Shown here: positions 43,575-54,263 of the stretch, one piece after another
Layout of the letters: each line of letters opens with the position of its first letter
How positions within the stretch are numbered: position 1 is the first letter of the stretch
Source: Kryptolebias marmoratus
Taxonomy: Eukaryota; Chordata; Actinopteri; Cyprinodontiformes; Rivulidae
Direction: 5' to 3'
DNA: 64,000 nucleotides
Assembly (NCBI RefSeq): GCF_001649575.2
Contig: NC_051431.1
Location: forward strand, 21,501,636-21,565,635
Notes under the pieces: model-generated
Seen by the model: only the letters and a program-made list of their open reading frames with translations
What the model was told of the DNA's origin: nothing
The model's database searches: none
Translations under genes and position numbers: made by a program

Positions 43575-44215
43575 TACAGCTTAACCAGTGACAGACTCGG
43601 TCAGAAAAAGGTGGACTGCTCTCTCTGGGCTGGGAGTGCCTCAAGCGGAGGAGTTTAGGTATCTCGGGGTCTTGTTCACGAGTGAGGGAAGTATGGAGTG
43701 TGACATCAGTATTGCAGAAGCTGCACTGGGTCGTTGTGGTGAAGAGGAAGCTGAGCTGCAAGGCAAAGCTCTCTGTTCACCTGTCAGTATACGTTCCTAC
43801 CCTCATATATGCTCCTGAACTCTGAGTAGTGACCGACAGAATGAGATGGCAGATACAGGTGGTGGAAATCAGTTTTCTCTGCAAGGTAGCTGAGCACTCC
43901 CACTGAAACAGGATGAGGAGTTTGGTCATCCAGGGGAGACTCTGAGGAGAGCCACTGCTCCTCCACACCAAGAGGAGCCAGTTCAGGTGGTTCGGGGATC
44001 TGGTAAGGACGCCCTCTGGATGCCTCCCTAGGGAGGTGTTCTGGGTATGTCCAACAGGGAGGAGACCCCTGGGAAGACTCGGGACACGCTGGAAAGACTA
44101 GGTCTCTCAGCTGGCCTGAAGTTTTCATGGAAGTGGTGGAGAGAGATGTCTGCACCTCCCTGTTCAAGCTGCTGGTCTGGAACAAGCGGCACATAATGGA
44201 TGGATGTTGACCAAC
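43575..44215 (+). pseudogene. RTE/Rex3-like LINE 3' fragment
   Basis: The plus strand opens with DSVRKRWTALSGLGVPQAEE and FRYLGVLFTSEGSMECD (43590-43700). After frame changes follow words corresponding to the KKELSRKAKLSIYRS, VPTLTYG, LGVEPLLLHIERSQLRWFG, RMPPGRLPGEVF and GRRPRGRPRTRW blocks (43745-44100), and finally a GATG-type tail (ATGGATGGATG, about 44195). This block order and the GATG tail fit RTE-clade LINEs of the Rex3 type. Internal deletions (one near 43705-43735) and stops show it is dead. A more decayed reversed relative lies at 14890-15440. Confidence 0.8.
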
Positions 44216-45226
44216 TAATTTAAACAGTCAAACATCAGATTTCATTTCTGGTCAGGAAACACCATAAGAATGAATGATGATTCAGACGTTATGACTCAAT
44301 ATGGATCTCTGGATTGAAACACTGTCAATAAACCAGTCCTGGGCTGTGGAAGAAGTGTTTGGACCCTTCTTCATTCATTCATTCATTCCACTGGATGTTT
44401 CTGCAGCCCAGCGTCTCTTCCCGTGACGTGCACACAGGTATGTACCTCCTCTCATTTAGTAAACACACAAAGACAAAGCGCTAACGCCCACTAACATGAG
44501 ATGCCTTTGGTGGGAAAGTTGTTACTGAAAATGAAGAGGAACTTAACTTTTGTAAACGTCTTCAAGGTGCTCAAAAATCAAGTCAGAATTAGCATCGTTA
44601 GAGGAATAAGAAAGTAAGTGTCATTATTAAGTTAGTTAAACTACTATCAGGTGGTCTTTGTTCTATAAATCTAATATAAAAATTATTATATATGCTCCTG
44701 GTAAGTATACAGTCAGTTTTAGCTACATCTTTTTCCTTATTGGTTGCTATATCCTTGTAGAAGCATGGATGATTTAACAGTGAGCGGTACATTAGAGCCC
44801 CTTTTATTAATTTCACTGTTTTCTCTTATTTCTGTTGGACACACAAGTAGGTTTTGTTTTATCAAAATTGTTGTGCTGTTAACTTTGGCCTTTCTATGTA
44901 CTGAATAGTGTTAAAAAAAAAAAAAAGCGATCAAAAGGTTAGAGAGGCACACTCTGGTTTACAAATGAGGCTTCGACTGCTGTTCAGCTGGAGGTCATTC
45001 GTACGAACACTTCCAAGAACAACTTCAGGATCCCAAGTGACAGACGGATTACATAAGATGGCCCTTTACAGTTCGGTCAGAAATTAGAAGAGAAAAGGTA
45101 TGACGTCAGAGAGAAATCTGAATCTGCCACGGTCAGAGTTAGCGGGCCACAGCTCTGGGAATATTTGGAGTCGGAATCGATCGGAATAGTTTATCTTAAC
45201 ACCCGCCGAGGCAAAGGAATTTGCAG
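44216..45226. other. Unannotated sequence
   Basis: No recognised element; a short ATTC tetranucleotide run lies at 44371-44388. Confidence 0.4.
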
Positions 45227-45364
45227 GGAGAAGAGACGATACCAGAAGCATTTAAAGCAACTCTGTTTGTACAACCACCATCACTTTTTAATTACTCTGA
45301 TGCTGAAACCTTGTACAATGAACACCTGGTTCTTGATTGCAAAGTATGGACATCTGACAGCTCG
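45227..45364 (+). CDS. Weak exon candidate, 46 codons
   Basis: It lies between a TTTGCAG acceptor (poor pyrimidine tract) and a consensus donor TCG/GTAAGA, phase 0 at both sides. One open frame includes PEAFKATLFVQPPSLFNYSD and LVLDCKVWTSDSS, a balanced composition unlike chance AT-rich frames. The frame would stay open past the donor to 45409. No domain is recognised and no partner exon found, so this is only a lead. Confidence 0.22.
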
Positions 45365-46157
45365 GTAAGAAAGAAACAATATCGGAGGAAACTTTTTAAG
45401 AGGCTTTGAAATAAATGCAAAGGGTAAAACCGAAACAAGGAGCATTACATTTCCTGTGCATTCATCAACCTGGCTTTTTCATTTGGAATTTGTGCTTCTC
45501 TCCTTTAGAGTCAGCTCGATTACTTTTAAACAATTTCTTCCGGTGCTTTGAAATGCTACTTTCTTCAAATAGAAGCCTGGAAATAGACGGGTACTTTTCA
45601 AGTTTGGGTTGTACTTACACCAGCTTCTGTGTTTCTATATACTTATATCTACACTGATTCCTGCAGAACTGTGTTATTTCGTCTCATAATGCTGTGTGTG
45701 TGTGTGAGATAAAAGCTGTCTCTCTTCCTCTTGTCTTGTGCTTTGCCCTGCTGGTGCTGGAGGTGGACAGCTCCATGTTTGACTCTGCGGGGAAGCTCGG
45801 TTACCTTCAAAGAGAAACCCGCCGCTCGTACTCCAACACACATCAAACATGAAATGAATTTTTTTTTTTTCCCCACCAAGTGAAGCGGGGTTCCAAAAAC
45901 CTGCATGTGCGAGCTCAGTGTGGGTGAAAGTGCTTCACGTGCACCCACATGAGGACCTCTGATCCTGGACCTGCCCTACCTTCCACCTTCTGATAGCTTC
46001 CACAATGTTTGCTCGGGCCGACCCTGACGCCTTGTCAGGTTTCGTGTGTTATTACAACATATTATCTGAGCTGCAAGCTATCAGAACCCGCATTTACAGT
46101 CATGTTTATTCATACAGAACACTGATGACATTTATGGTTGTGCACATATATAGATTT

Positions 46158-46212
<55 letters not shown>

Positions 46213-46374
46213 AAGTAGTTTTATAGAGTAGGTAAATGAAACTGCAAAGCTTAGCAGCAGATGTTCCATTGCTTTACATTTCAATCCCCTGTTATTTGTG
46301 TAAAAGCTTTTAAAATTAAAAACTAGCGTTGTTTGAAAAAAAAAATATATATATATTGCCAGCTGCCTTGCATG
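45365..46374. other. Unannotated sequence with (AT)n
   Basis: Unassigned. Holds the (AT)n tract at 46160-46208 and a short TATATATA at 46347-46358. Confidence 0.4.
46160..46208. repeat. (AT)n microsatellite
   Basis: About 23 AT units. Confidence 0.95.
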
Positions 46375-47035
46375 CCGCCGTTTTAAACAAAGATCTCATG
46401 TGATCTGTCAGTGCTCGGAGTACATGACGAGAATCCCTCTCAGCTACTACCACATCAAATCTTAGCTCAGTATGTGTTAAACTGACTGAGTTGTTGCCAT
46501 TTTTGTGTTTTCTAAAAGTTGGTTAGCCGTGGTGACGAGCTTGAATTGGGTGGACTCCAAAAGGGAATTAGTTGTAAATGCACATCCAGTGATTACTTCC
46601 TAAAAGTTTCAATAAAATCTATCCAGTGGTTCCTGAGATATTTTGCTAACAGACAGACGAGGTTGACTCCAACATTTGATGTCAAAGTTTTTAACAAAAA
46701 ATGTTTTTGTGATCAGCTAGTACTCTAAGTATGTGAAGAGGGTCGCTCTCAGCTACTACCACACTAAAATTTAGTTCAATATCTGTAAAACAGACTGAGC
46801 TAGAGACATTTTTTTGTTACTTAAGGTCAGTTATCTGTGGCAAACATCTTAATTCAGAATGACTCCTAACGCTAATCAGTTGTAGAAGTACATCCAACGA
46901 TTACTTTCTCAGAGTTTCATTAAAATCCGTCCAGTGGTTTATGAGATATTTTGCTAACAGACCAGCAAACAAGCAGTCTCAGACAGGCACGGGCTGTTAC
47001 AATATCGCCTGCCTTTCAGGGTGGTAGTACTTAAT
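46375..47035 (-). repeat. Dispersed palindrome-capped repeat, copy H
   Basis: Two reversed units: AGATATTTTGCTAACAGAC at 46636 and 46944, period 308 bp. CAGCTACTACCACATCAAAT and CAGCTACTACCACACTAAAA each start a unit. The palindrome end is missing at the left. The right edge reads ACAATATCGCCTGCCTTTCAG, which contains the family GGCGATA box in reverse. Confidence 0.85.
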
Positions 47036-49610
47036 TTGAGCAGTTACACAATACTGAAGTCACTGAGGTATGATTTTTTTTTTTTTTTACTAATGGATAT
47101 CCTAAATACTCCATCAGCGCTGTAAAGAAAAAAAAAAGAAACAGGTGAAGTATATATATCTACAACTATGGATTTACAAAGTCTAAAAAAAAAAGTTATG
47201 ATTGTTCACCAGTTGGTGATTTGTTTACCCTCTTAAAAAAAAAAAAAAAAAAAAATTCAAGAACGATGTGTGAATTTGCCATCTTGTGCGTTCTCTTCAG
47301 TCGACCAGCAGAGACGGTGGTCCAGACGCAGCCGCCTCGTGTTTGTAATCCCAGGCCCGTGAACCGTCAGCCAGCGTGGCCGAAGGAAGACCGCTTCGTG
47401 AAACGAGGTCTGGATTCTGCACGCTGCTGACGCTGACAAACCGAGTTGCAGCTAAATATAAATAGGGGGTCAGCGAGTGCAGAGCCGGAGCCGTAAAGAA
47501 GCTGATCCCCCCCCCACCGGGTGAGGAACAGCTGAGAACGTGCACGGGAGCGCTGCGCTGCTGCATGGGCCGTGGAGAAGGAGCCCCAGGTGTGGTTGTT
47601 GTGAGTGCAGAACGTGAAACCGTGCATGTAGCCCTGACAGTCAGCTCAGCTGTCTGCGCTGGAGCACGATCTTACTTTTCCGCCGCACATTTGTAAACTC
47701 TGACTGATTCAAGTTTGTTCAAATGAAATTACCTGGTATTGATCACACACACACAAATAAAAGCAGAGGAAAGAGTCCATGAGCTGACACTACTCCTTTC
47801 CTTTGTGGCTTTTTTGCAAGAAAGAAAACCAGCCTGAGAGAAAACGTGTTCGCTCATCGCTGCCTCATGTCACGATGGGTGTCAGCTGCGACCGAACCAG
47901 TCGGGACTTCCAGGCTCAGGCTGATGCGTCTTGGTCCGTGTAACAATAAAGGACTAAAGCCTGGTCTGCATCTTTGCCCACACTGTGCAAGAGTTTCCAC
48001 AGCAACACTGCCAGGTTTCTGCTGTCCTGTGAAACATCTACTCTGTCTTAAACCAAGCACCGCACCCTTCGGGACCGCCAGCAATGACTTCAAGTGAATT
48101 CATACTTTAGCCACTTAGACATTTTTGCCGTTTTGGTCACTTTACATCCATACTTTTGTATTTATTTAAAATTTTCTTGTACATGTATGGAGTTTTATAT
48201 TATAACTGTGCATAGACCACTAACGTGGACATTAGTGCATAATGCAATATACTGGCTATCCACTGCAAGTGGATTTTCTCTAATCCAAGATGGATTTGAG
48301 AAAATAAAAGTCTTTTTTATGCCATAAGAGAAAGAAAAACACTACAGCAAAGAATCTTGGCTGAAATTATCATAATTCAAGCATAAGAGGTATATAGATC
48401 AGTGGTCAATCTGAAGCAGATTTATGGCCGAATTCCTATTCTTGTGACTGATTATTCAACCTGACTTTTTTTCATTTATGCTACTTCAATAAAAACATAT
48501 AACAGGAAGTTATATGGTGCTTTTAATCAAAGGTTTGTAAAATTACAGTTAAGTATACTGTAGAAATATAACACATCCCGACTTTCCGTGTGTTTTTCCT
48601 GTAAATATTAAATAACTTCTTTTTTTCAAAGTTCTTCAAGTCCGTGTTTAGGTGTTAGTTGGTTGAAGTTGTCTGTCTTTCAATGACTCACACCCAGGCA
48701 CGGTCCCGTTTGGACATTATTATAATTCGTCAGTTTCTGTTGTTTTAACCTGCTTGCCTTTGCTGCTGGTCTGTATGGGAGAGGGAAGACCTAGAAGCTC
48801 AAACTCGAGTTCCCGTTTGCCACTGCTCTTTCTGTTTGCCGTGTCCTTATATGTACTTATAAGTAATAGGTACAACGTTGCAAGGCTACCTGCTAATTAC
48901 GAGGCGAAGGTACGAAGTACTGAAAACTCAACATGACCGGGACTCGTCAGCAGAACAAATCCACATTCAAACGTGTTCACCTCGGTCACCACGCTGTTGT
49001 ATTTTTTTGCCCCACTGTCTCACGTTGCATCGGAAGTTTAAAACGAGTCGAAACAGAAAACCCCGTTGTCTCCTTTTTCCCGTGATCAGAGTTGGTCGTG
49101 CATCTGTGCTGACCAAGAGAGTCGTCACCGTCTGTCGCCTTGCCTGTTTTATGTCCGATTAACTTCAACCCAAACTTCCCTTTTCACAGTTCAGTGGCTG
49201 TTTAGTTTTTTTTTTTTGTTTCGCCCCTGTGAAAGGGGTTGTTATTTTCTCTCTGGTAGATAGCGTTTTGCTCCTCAGCGTCACCAGTGAAACAGTCTGC
49301 TCCACTTTATGGTTTATTTTCTTCATTAGACCTATTTTTGTCCTCATCACCTATGTTTAAATATATATATATATCCATATATATATGTATATATGTATGT
49401 ATGTGTGTTAAATAACATGGATTCACATTATTTCAGCTGAACTACCTGCTCTGCTGGTTAGTAAGGAGCGAACCTCTCCGCGTCCTCCTGCTACCTCAGC
49501 ACCCAAATGCTCCTCAGGAGGATTATCGCCAATTCTTTTCATCAAGCTGACACTAAACTCTTCTCCCAGCGCCAGCTCACGCTGACTCTCTGCGGCAAGC
49601 AACACCACAG
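47036..49610. other. Unannotated sequence
   Basis: Mixed AT-rich and balanced sequence without recognised genes or transposons. Poly(A) at 47235-47255 and a (TA)-rich stretch at 49358-49405. 47280-47660 is CpG-containing and may be regulatory; I see no exon. Confidence 0.35.
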
Positions 49611-49612
49611 CC

Positions 49613-49622
49613 ATATATATAT

Positions 49623-49676
<54 letters not shown>

Positions 49677-49686
49677 TTTTTTTTTT
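49613..49686. repeat. (AT)n microsatellite followed by poly(T)
   Basis: AT dinucleotides with single AAAT and ATAC interruptions, ending in an 11-nt T run. The long open frame starting at 49507 passes through it and is an artefact. Confidence 0.95.
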
Positions 49687-50142
49687 CGAATATTATTATT
49701 TTCCTCTCACTTCCACCAAGTGAGACGGAGAACAGCGACCTCCCCCCCACCCCGCAGGAGAGAAAGATGGCAATCTCCCAACCGCCGTTCCAAACCTGAT
49801 GAGCATGGAAATTGGTTCATCTCTGTCAGGCTCATTCCTTTTCCGAGCGCATCTCTCAGACGGGTGCGTTGGCCACGGCGGCCAGTCAGACACGGCGAAC
49901 AAAAACAAGATGCCATCATCTTTACCTCGCTCAGAGACTTCGGCGGGTTCCTGCTATTCCATGCGGCAGAGGGACTCCAGCTCATTCTAGAAATCCTGTT
50001 TTTGTCCCCACTGTGTGTCGTGCTCCCCCCTCCGCCTGCTGTTTTCTCGTCCCCTCGGCGAAGCAGAGGCACCATTCAGAGCCTCCTCTTCTTTTACTCT
50101 GCCGTGCGAGTAGAGAGCCGCCTTCATGTACAGGGTGATGGA

Positions 50143-50229
50143 GAGAAAGAAGAAGCAGAAGAAGAAGAAGCAGAAGAAGAAGAAGAAGAAGAAGAAGAAG
50201 AAGAAGAAGAAGAAGAAGAAGAAGAAGGA
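50143..50229 (+). repeat. (GAA)n/(AAG)n trinucleotide tract
   Basis: About 87 bp of GAA/GCA trinucleotides; every base on the plus strand is a purine except for a few C. Long GAA tracts can form triplex DNA. Confidence 0.95.
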
Positions 50230-50397
50230 ATTAACGCAAAGAGAGGACCCGAGCTCCCAGGGTTTCTTTTTTTTTTTTTTTCCTCCCTCTCTTCTTGCGC
50301 TCACACACTCCGGAACAGGCGAATGAGGGGAGACGTCAGAGCGGCGGCGGTGTATGTGCTTTCCCCTCTTCTTTCTCCTGCTCTCCCTCCCACCCTT

Positions 50398-50420
50398 CCT
50401 CCTCCTCCTCCTCCTCCTCT
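50398..50420 (+). repeat. (TCC)n tract
   Basis: About seven CCT/TCC units, the pyrimidine counterpart to the purine tract 200 bp to the left. Confidence 0.9.
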
Positions 50421-50602
50421 TCTACCTCTCTTCTTGTATCTCTGTGTTCGCTCGCCGTCCACGGCTCGGCTGCTCACGCGAAGGCTGGCCGTCCTGTCTC
50501 GATGGGAGACACCGTGTGCAGAGACATCTGTGAATGTGCTTATGTTGTGGCGGGGTGGGGGGGAAACCAAAGTAGCCGCTTAGCTGAGAGTGAGACCACC
50601 CC

Positions 50603-50650
50603 NNNNNNNNNNNNNNNNNNNNNNNNNNNNNNNNNNNNNNNNNNNNNNNN
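50603..50650. other. Assembly gap (48 N)
   Basis: Run of N; no sequence information. Confidence 1.
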
Positions 50651-51353
50651 TCCATGGCAGAGATGGGCTTTGTAATGGCATGTACCACTGAAGCTCGGAG
50701 CAGGGTGGGCTGCAGCACTGATAAAGAAGTGGGGGGCTGGGGGGGATGGAGGGAGCAGGATTGGGGGAAAGTTGCCGAAGGAGCTGGAGCAGGTGCAGGA
50801 CAAGTCAAAAACACGGAGAAGTCGTACAGTAGTAAGGCTTTCGTTTTGTTTTTTTTTTGTTTTTTGTTTTAATCATCCGGCTTTGCAGTTTCTTCGTCGG
50901 ACATCTCTTGCTGAAGCCCGAATGACCTCAGGGAAAGGATCCCTCACTCTGCCGGAAGACCGGAGCTGGCACGTGTGCACAGTCCTTGCCTGAAACGCGA
51001 CGGGCGCGCGCCGATGTTTGACGAGTTCATTCCGGAAGAGACTCTACAACTGTGTCACAGATAAAGCTCTCACTCGCACCTGACTGCACAGCGGGGCACA
51101 CGCACACGCTGGATTAGATCAACTCATTTCACCCCCCCACGAAAAGAAGACCAAACACAGGTCACTGGACACCTCCAGATGCTTCTCGTAGCCTGAGCGA
51201 TTGGTAGAGATTTTCCACCTCCTACCCCCCCAATGCCAGCTCTGTCACTCTGTTTCCATCCTCTTACCATCTAATTTCAGGCATCACTGAATAAAGAGCC
51301 CGTTTGTTGCAGAGGTGAGACAGCGTCTGGGCGTGGGGGGGGGGGATCAGAAA

Positions 51354-51541
51354 NNNNNNNNNNNNNNNNNNNNNNNNNNNNNNNNNNNNNNNNNNNNNNN
51401 NNNNNNNNNNNNNNNNNNNNNNNNNNNNNNNNNNNNNNNNNNNNNNNNNNNNNNNNNNNNNNNNNNNNNNNNNNNNNNNNNNNNNNNNNNNNNNNNNNNN
51501 NNNNNNNNNNNNNNNNNNNNNNNNNNNNNNNNNNNNNNNNN
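51354..51541. other. Assembly gap (188 N)
   Basis: Run of N, preceded by a G run (about 51336-51345) and followed by 26 T (51542-51567). The missing sequence is probably low-complexity. Confidence 1.
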
Positions 51542-51599
51542 TTTTTTTTTTTTTTTTTTTTTTTTTTGCCACTGCAGTGGAATGGGAACAGGCAGCAGC

Positions 51600-52215
51600 C
51601 AAGGGTGAATTTAAATCACTAAATTGCTGTTATGAGCGCAGTCACTAATACGATGGTGTGTTTGGAAGCCTCAATAACCTGAAGGGAAAAAGGGGAAAGA
51701 AAGAAAAGAAAATAAAACCAGACTGAACTTGCGGCTGTGTGCTACATTTCACTGCAGAGCGTCGTGCCGTATTTTGAGCTTTGGTCTGTAAGTCGGTTTG
51801 AACTCCAATGACTGGAGGTGCATAAATCAAATAATGTGAGAGTGTGACATGGGTCCCGACGAGGGCTTGAGGAAGACTGTTTCAGCTCACGAATGATCTG
51901 ACTCAGTGCATCGAGCAACGGGGCTAAATTGGTTTGATTCTCATTAAATCACATTAGAGCACTTTTCAATCTGCACAGGATGTAGATACACACAAAAAAG
52001 ATCTCGTGCTTTTTATTTTTTGGCGTTTCAGATACCGTATTTTGCATTAATGCGGATAAACCCGATCTCAATCTGTGTATTTCCATCCCTTCTGAATGTA
52101 GGAGCTGAGTGCTGTTATCATTTCAGGGGTCATCTTAAGGAGATGGAAACAAATGATCATATAATTATCATAATCACAATAATTACCCCACAAAATAATT
52201 ACTGTTAGGTAGGTC
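51600..52215. promoter_or_regulatory. Candidate conserved non-coding block
   Basis: Unique sequence with ATTCTCATTAAATCACATTAG, TTTTGCATTAATGCGG, CATATAATTATCATAATC and CACAATAATTACCCC words; dense ATTA cores, no coding support. Enhancer-like by composition. Confidence 0.35.
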
Positions 52216-52424
52216 TGACTGTTAATCTCTGGATGTGGACCATTGTATGTTGAAGGGCTCTAAAACCAGAACTTCTTTGTAACCTGAATATAAATTAGCA
52301 ACAGCAGGATTTTACACACTTTTTGGGCAATTGTAGACGGAACTAATGTCTGCCTGCTCTTTTTTTGTGAACACAGCAGAGCGGCAGATCGCTAAACTTT
52401 CACACTTTCTTCTTCAGGGATACT

Positions 52425-52500
52425 AATGCTACCTGCTCTCAGGTAGTATCTCACTGGACTGCGACTGTAGTAGTCCACTGTAGTTGGCGAGTGGCAAACG
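52425..52500 (+). repeat. Short dispersed repeat, copy 1 of a pair
   Basis: AGGTAGTATCTCACTGGACTG then CGACTGTAGT is matched by AGGTAGTACCTCACTGAGCTG then CTACTGTTGG at about 55260-55290. Both follow a CAGGG word. Type unknown. Confidence 0.45.
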
Positions 52501-52719
52501 TTCCCGGGTGGGTTCTACATTTCCTCGCGTGAACTGGAGAAGCTAGCAGATTTGTTGCTTGAATTTTGAGGACTCCAAAATTTTGTGCGGCTGTCTAGAA
52601 GCCATCTTGAACCTGTCTCAGTTGAGTTTCTGTGAATTCTCGAGCCCTAAAGCTGTATTTCGTCACCTGCACAGTAATTTTCCTTGTGACAGAAAGCATC
52701 TGAGGCTGCTGAGCTCCAA

Positions 52720-53011
52720 AATGTCCGGGTCTGAAAACTACGCTAGTAATAACTTGATCCAAATCTGCCTGTCGCTATTTCTAAAGCGTACGCCAGAAGA
52801 TTATATCATAAACGCGGGGGCGGCAGTCAAGGTCGTTGCAAAAATAGACTGGGATTTTCAAAAAGCCGCCTCTCAGAGTGTGGCCACGCGGCTTGCTGCT
52901 CCCAAACACTTGGAGTTTAATGAGACAGGAATAGAAAAATCACCTATTTTCTTCCCGTTTTGTCAACATCTTGTCTCAAATAGTCTCAGCCCAGGGAGAT
53001 ACCATCTTTAA
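52720..53011 (+). CDS. Hypothetical 96-codon open frame
   Basis: It starts at an ATG with a favourable context (CCAAAATGTCC, A at -3) and ends with TAA at 53009. The frame is open upstream to 52559 as well, 150 codons in all, and is the longest frame in the window that is not caused by simple repeats. The protein begins MSGSENYASNNLIQICLSLF and has no domain I recognise. No splice sites or polyadenylation signal are clearly associated. A chance frame in unique sequence is as likely. Confidence 0.18.
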
Positions 53012-54185
53012 TATTTCACACAAACTGCATGTCACAAGCAGCACTGAGCTTTGACAATCAGACGATTTCTGCCCTGGCAGTATTTTACATAAATATGATA
53101 GGATTTCCCTTTAAATGCTTGCACAGTACCTCATTTAAATGTGGACCAAAGAATTCTTCTTTGTGAGGGTTTTGGGAATTAGACGGATGCTCAAAGCACA
53201 AAAATGGGCAAACAGTTAGTGACTCTGGGCCTGAAAGTTTAGCTTCTCATACACTGTCCTAATGCCCTATTCACAGGAAACTGCAAACTCTCCCACTCAT
53301 GCTGAAAACTGTCCCACATAGTATTTACGTATCAGAATAGAGGAATTCAAGCTTGATGAAAACAAAGTAAACAGCTCTGCTACTTCTGTTCTGAGGGTCA
53401 GAGGTCTGTTCATTACTGCTCGTCACTGCATCACAGGGTAGGAATTAAACAGTACTACAGATATTAGGAACAGGTTTTTAAATCTACCAATACATTGGAT
53501 TACAATAAATTGTTGCTGTCTGCCAACAAATAATAAGCATATACTCAAAGCTATCTAAAAAGGATTTTAGGATTTTTGCCATTTAAAAAAATATATCTTT
53601 GAACTGAGGTCCAGCTTTATGCCACTTTGAATCTTTCTTCCTGTAACCTGGAGCTCCGGTTGTACCTTGTAGGAAATTGCAGAAACTAACATCAGTGGGA
53701 ATGTGAGCCCAAGTTTATTTGATATATAAATCCTTTGAAATATTTGCAAAAAAATTGACCAAAATTGAAAAGCACAGATTTTAGTGGAAATATTTAGAGG
53801 CGGCTGTGATCCTTTGGTGTCTGTCGCGTCTTCGTCTTGCAGGCTTAGATTCCAAAAAGTGAAACCGGCCAGGGGAGCTGAGATAATTAGTCAAACTCGC
53901 AAAGGACTTGTGGTGATTGGTCAAAATTGCAAGTGTGAACAACAATTGCAGGGAACTGGTTGAATTTGTGCTAATAATTGTGATGGCAACTTCCTGAAAG
54001 GACTGATTACATTTTGTCAGTTCCTTCTACCGTCACGTGTCCTTTTTCAAGCGCTCAAGTGTGTTTGTGGTTTGGAGTCTATGTCATGGATGTCTCAAAT
54101 TTGTCAGAGCTTCCCTATGGCTGTGGGTGGTGCCTCCTGTCTTTCTGGAGGCGTATGTTTTTGTTTTTGTTTTTTCCCCCACAAG
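53012..54185. other. Unannotated sequence
   Basis: Nothing recognised; would be intron if the exon at 54186 is real. Confidence 0.4.
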
Positions 54186-54263
54186 CCATCTAGTGTCTGC
54201 TTTCAAGCCTGATAAGAGCAAAACAGAGGGAGACTGGAGTTCAGCAGAAGATAAAGATGGGAG
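54186..54263 (+). CDS. Exon candidate with strong splice sites, 78 nt
   Basis: It is preceded by a long pyrimidine tract and acceptor (TTTTTGTTTTTTCCCCCACAAG) and followed by a strong donor (GGGAG/GTGAGC). The 78-nt length keeps frame (phase 2 at both ends). Only one of three frames is open. It encodes HLVSAFKPDKSKTEGDWSSA followed by EDKDG, a charged, hydrophilic segment like a linker. The other two frames have early stops. I do not recognise the protein and found no adjacent exon, so it may be an alternative or isolated exon of a long-intron gene, or chance. Confidence 0.33.

Larger units (their letters stand above)
49690..51353. promoter_or_regulatory. GC-rich, tract-containing region with an assembly gap; possible promoter
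   Basis: The most GC- and CpG-rich part of the window (for example GCGGCGGCGG at 50341, GACGGGCGCGCGCCG at 50999-51013). It contains long purine/pyrimidine tracts and two scaffold gaps at or beside it. Such a region could hold a gene's 5' end, but no TATA box, initiator or first exon can be assigned. The large frame at 49507-50583 consists mainly of simple repeats. Confidence 0.25.

Noticed and set aside
49507..50583. 358-codon plus-strand open frame, the longest in the window
   Set aside because: It runs through (AT)n, poly(T) and (GAA)n tracts, which encode IYIY, F and E runs. Simple repeats that lack stops create it; there is no domain and no plausible start.
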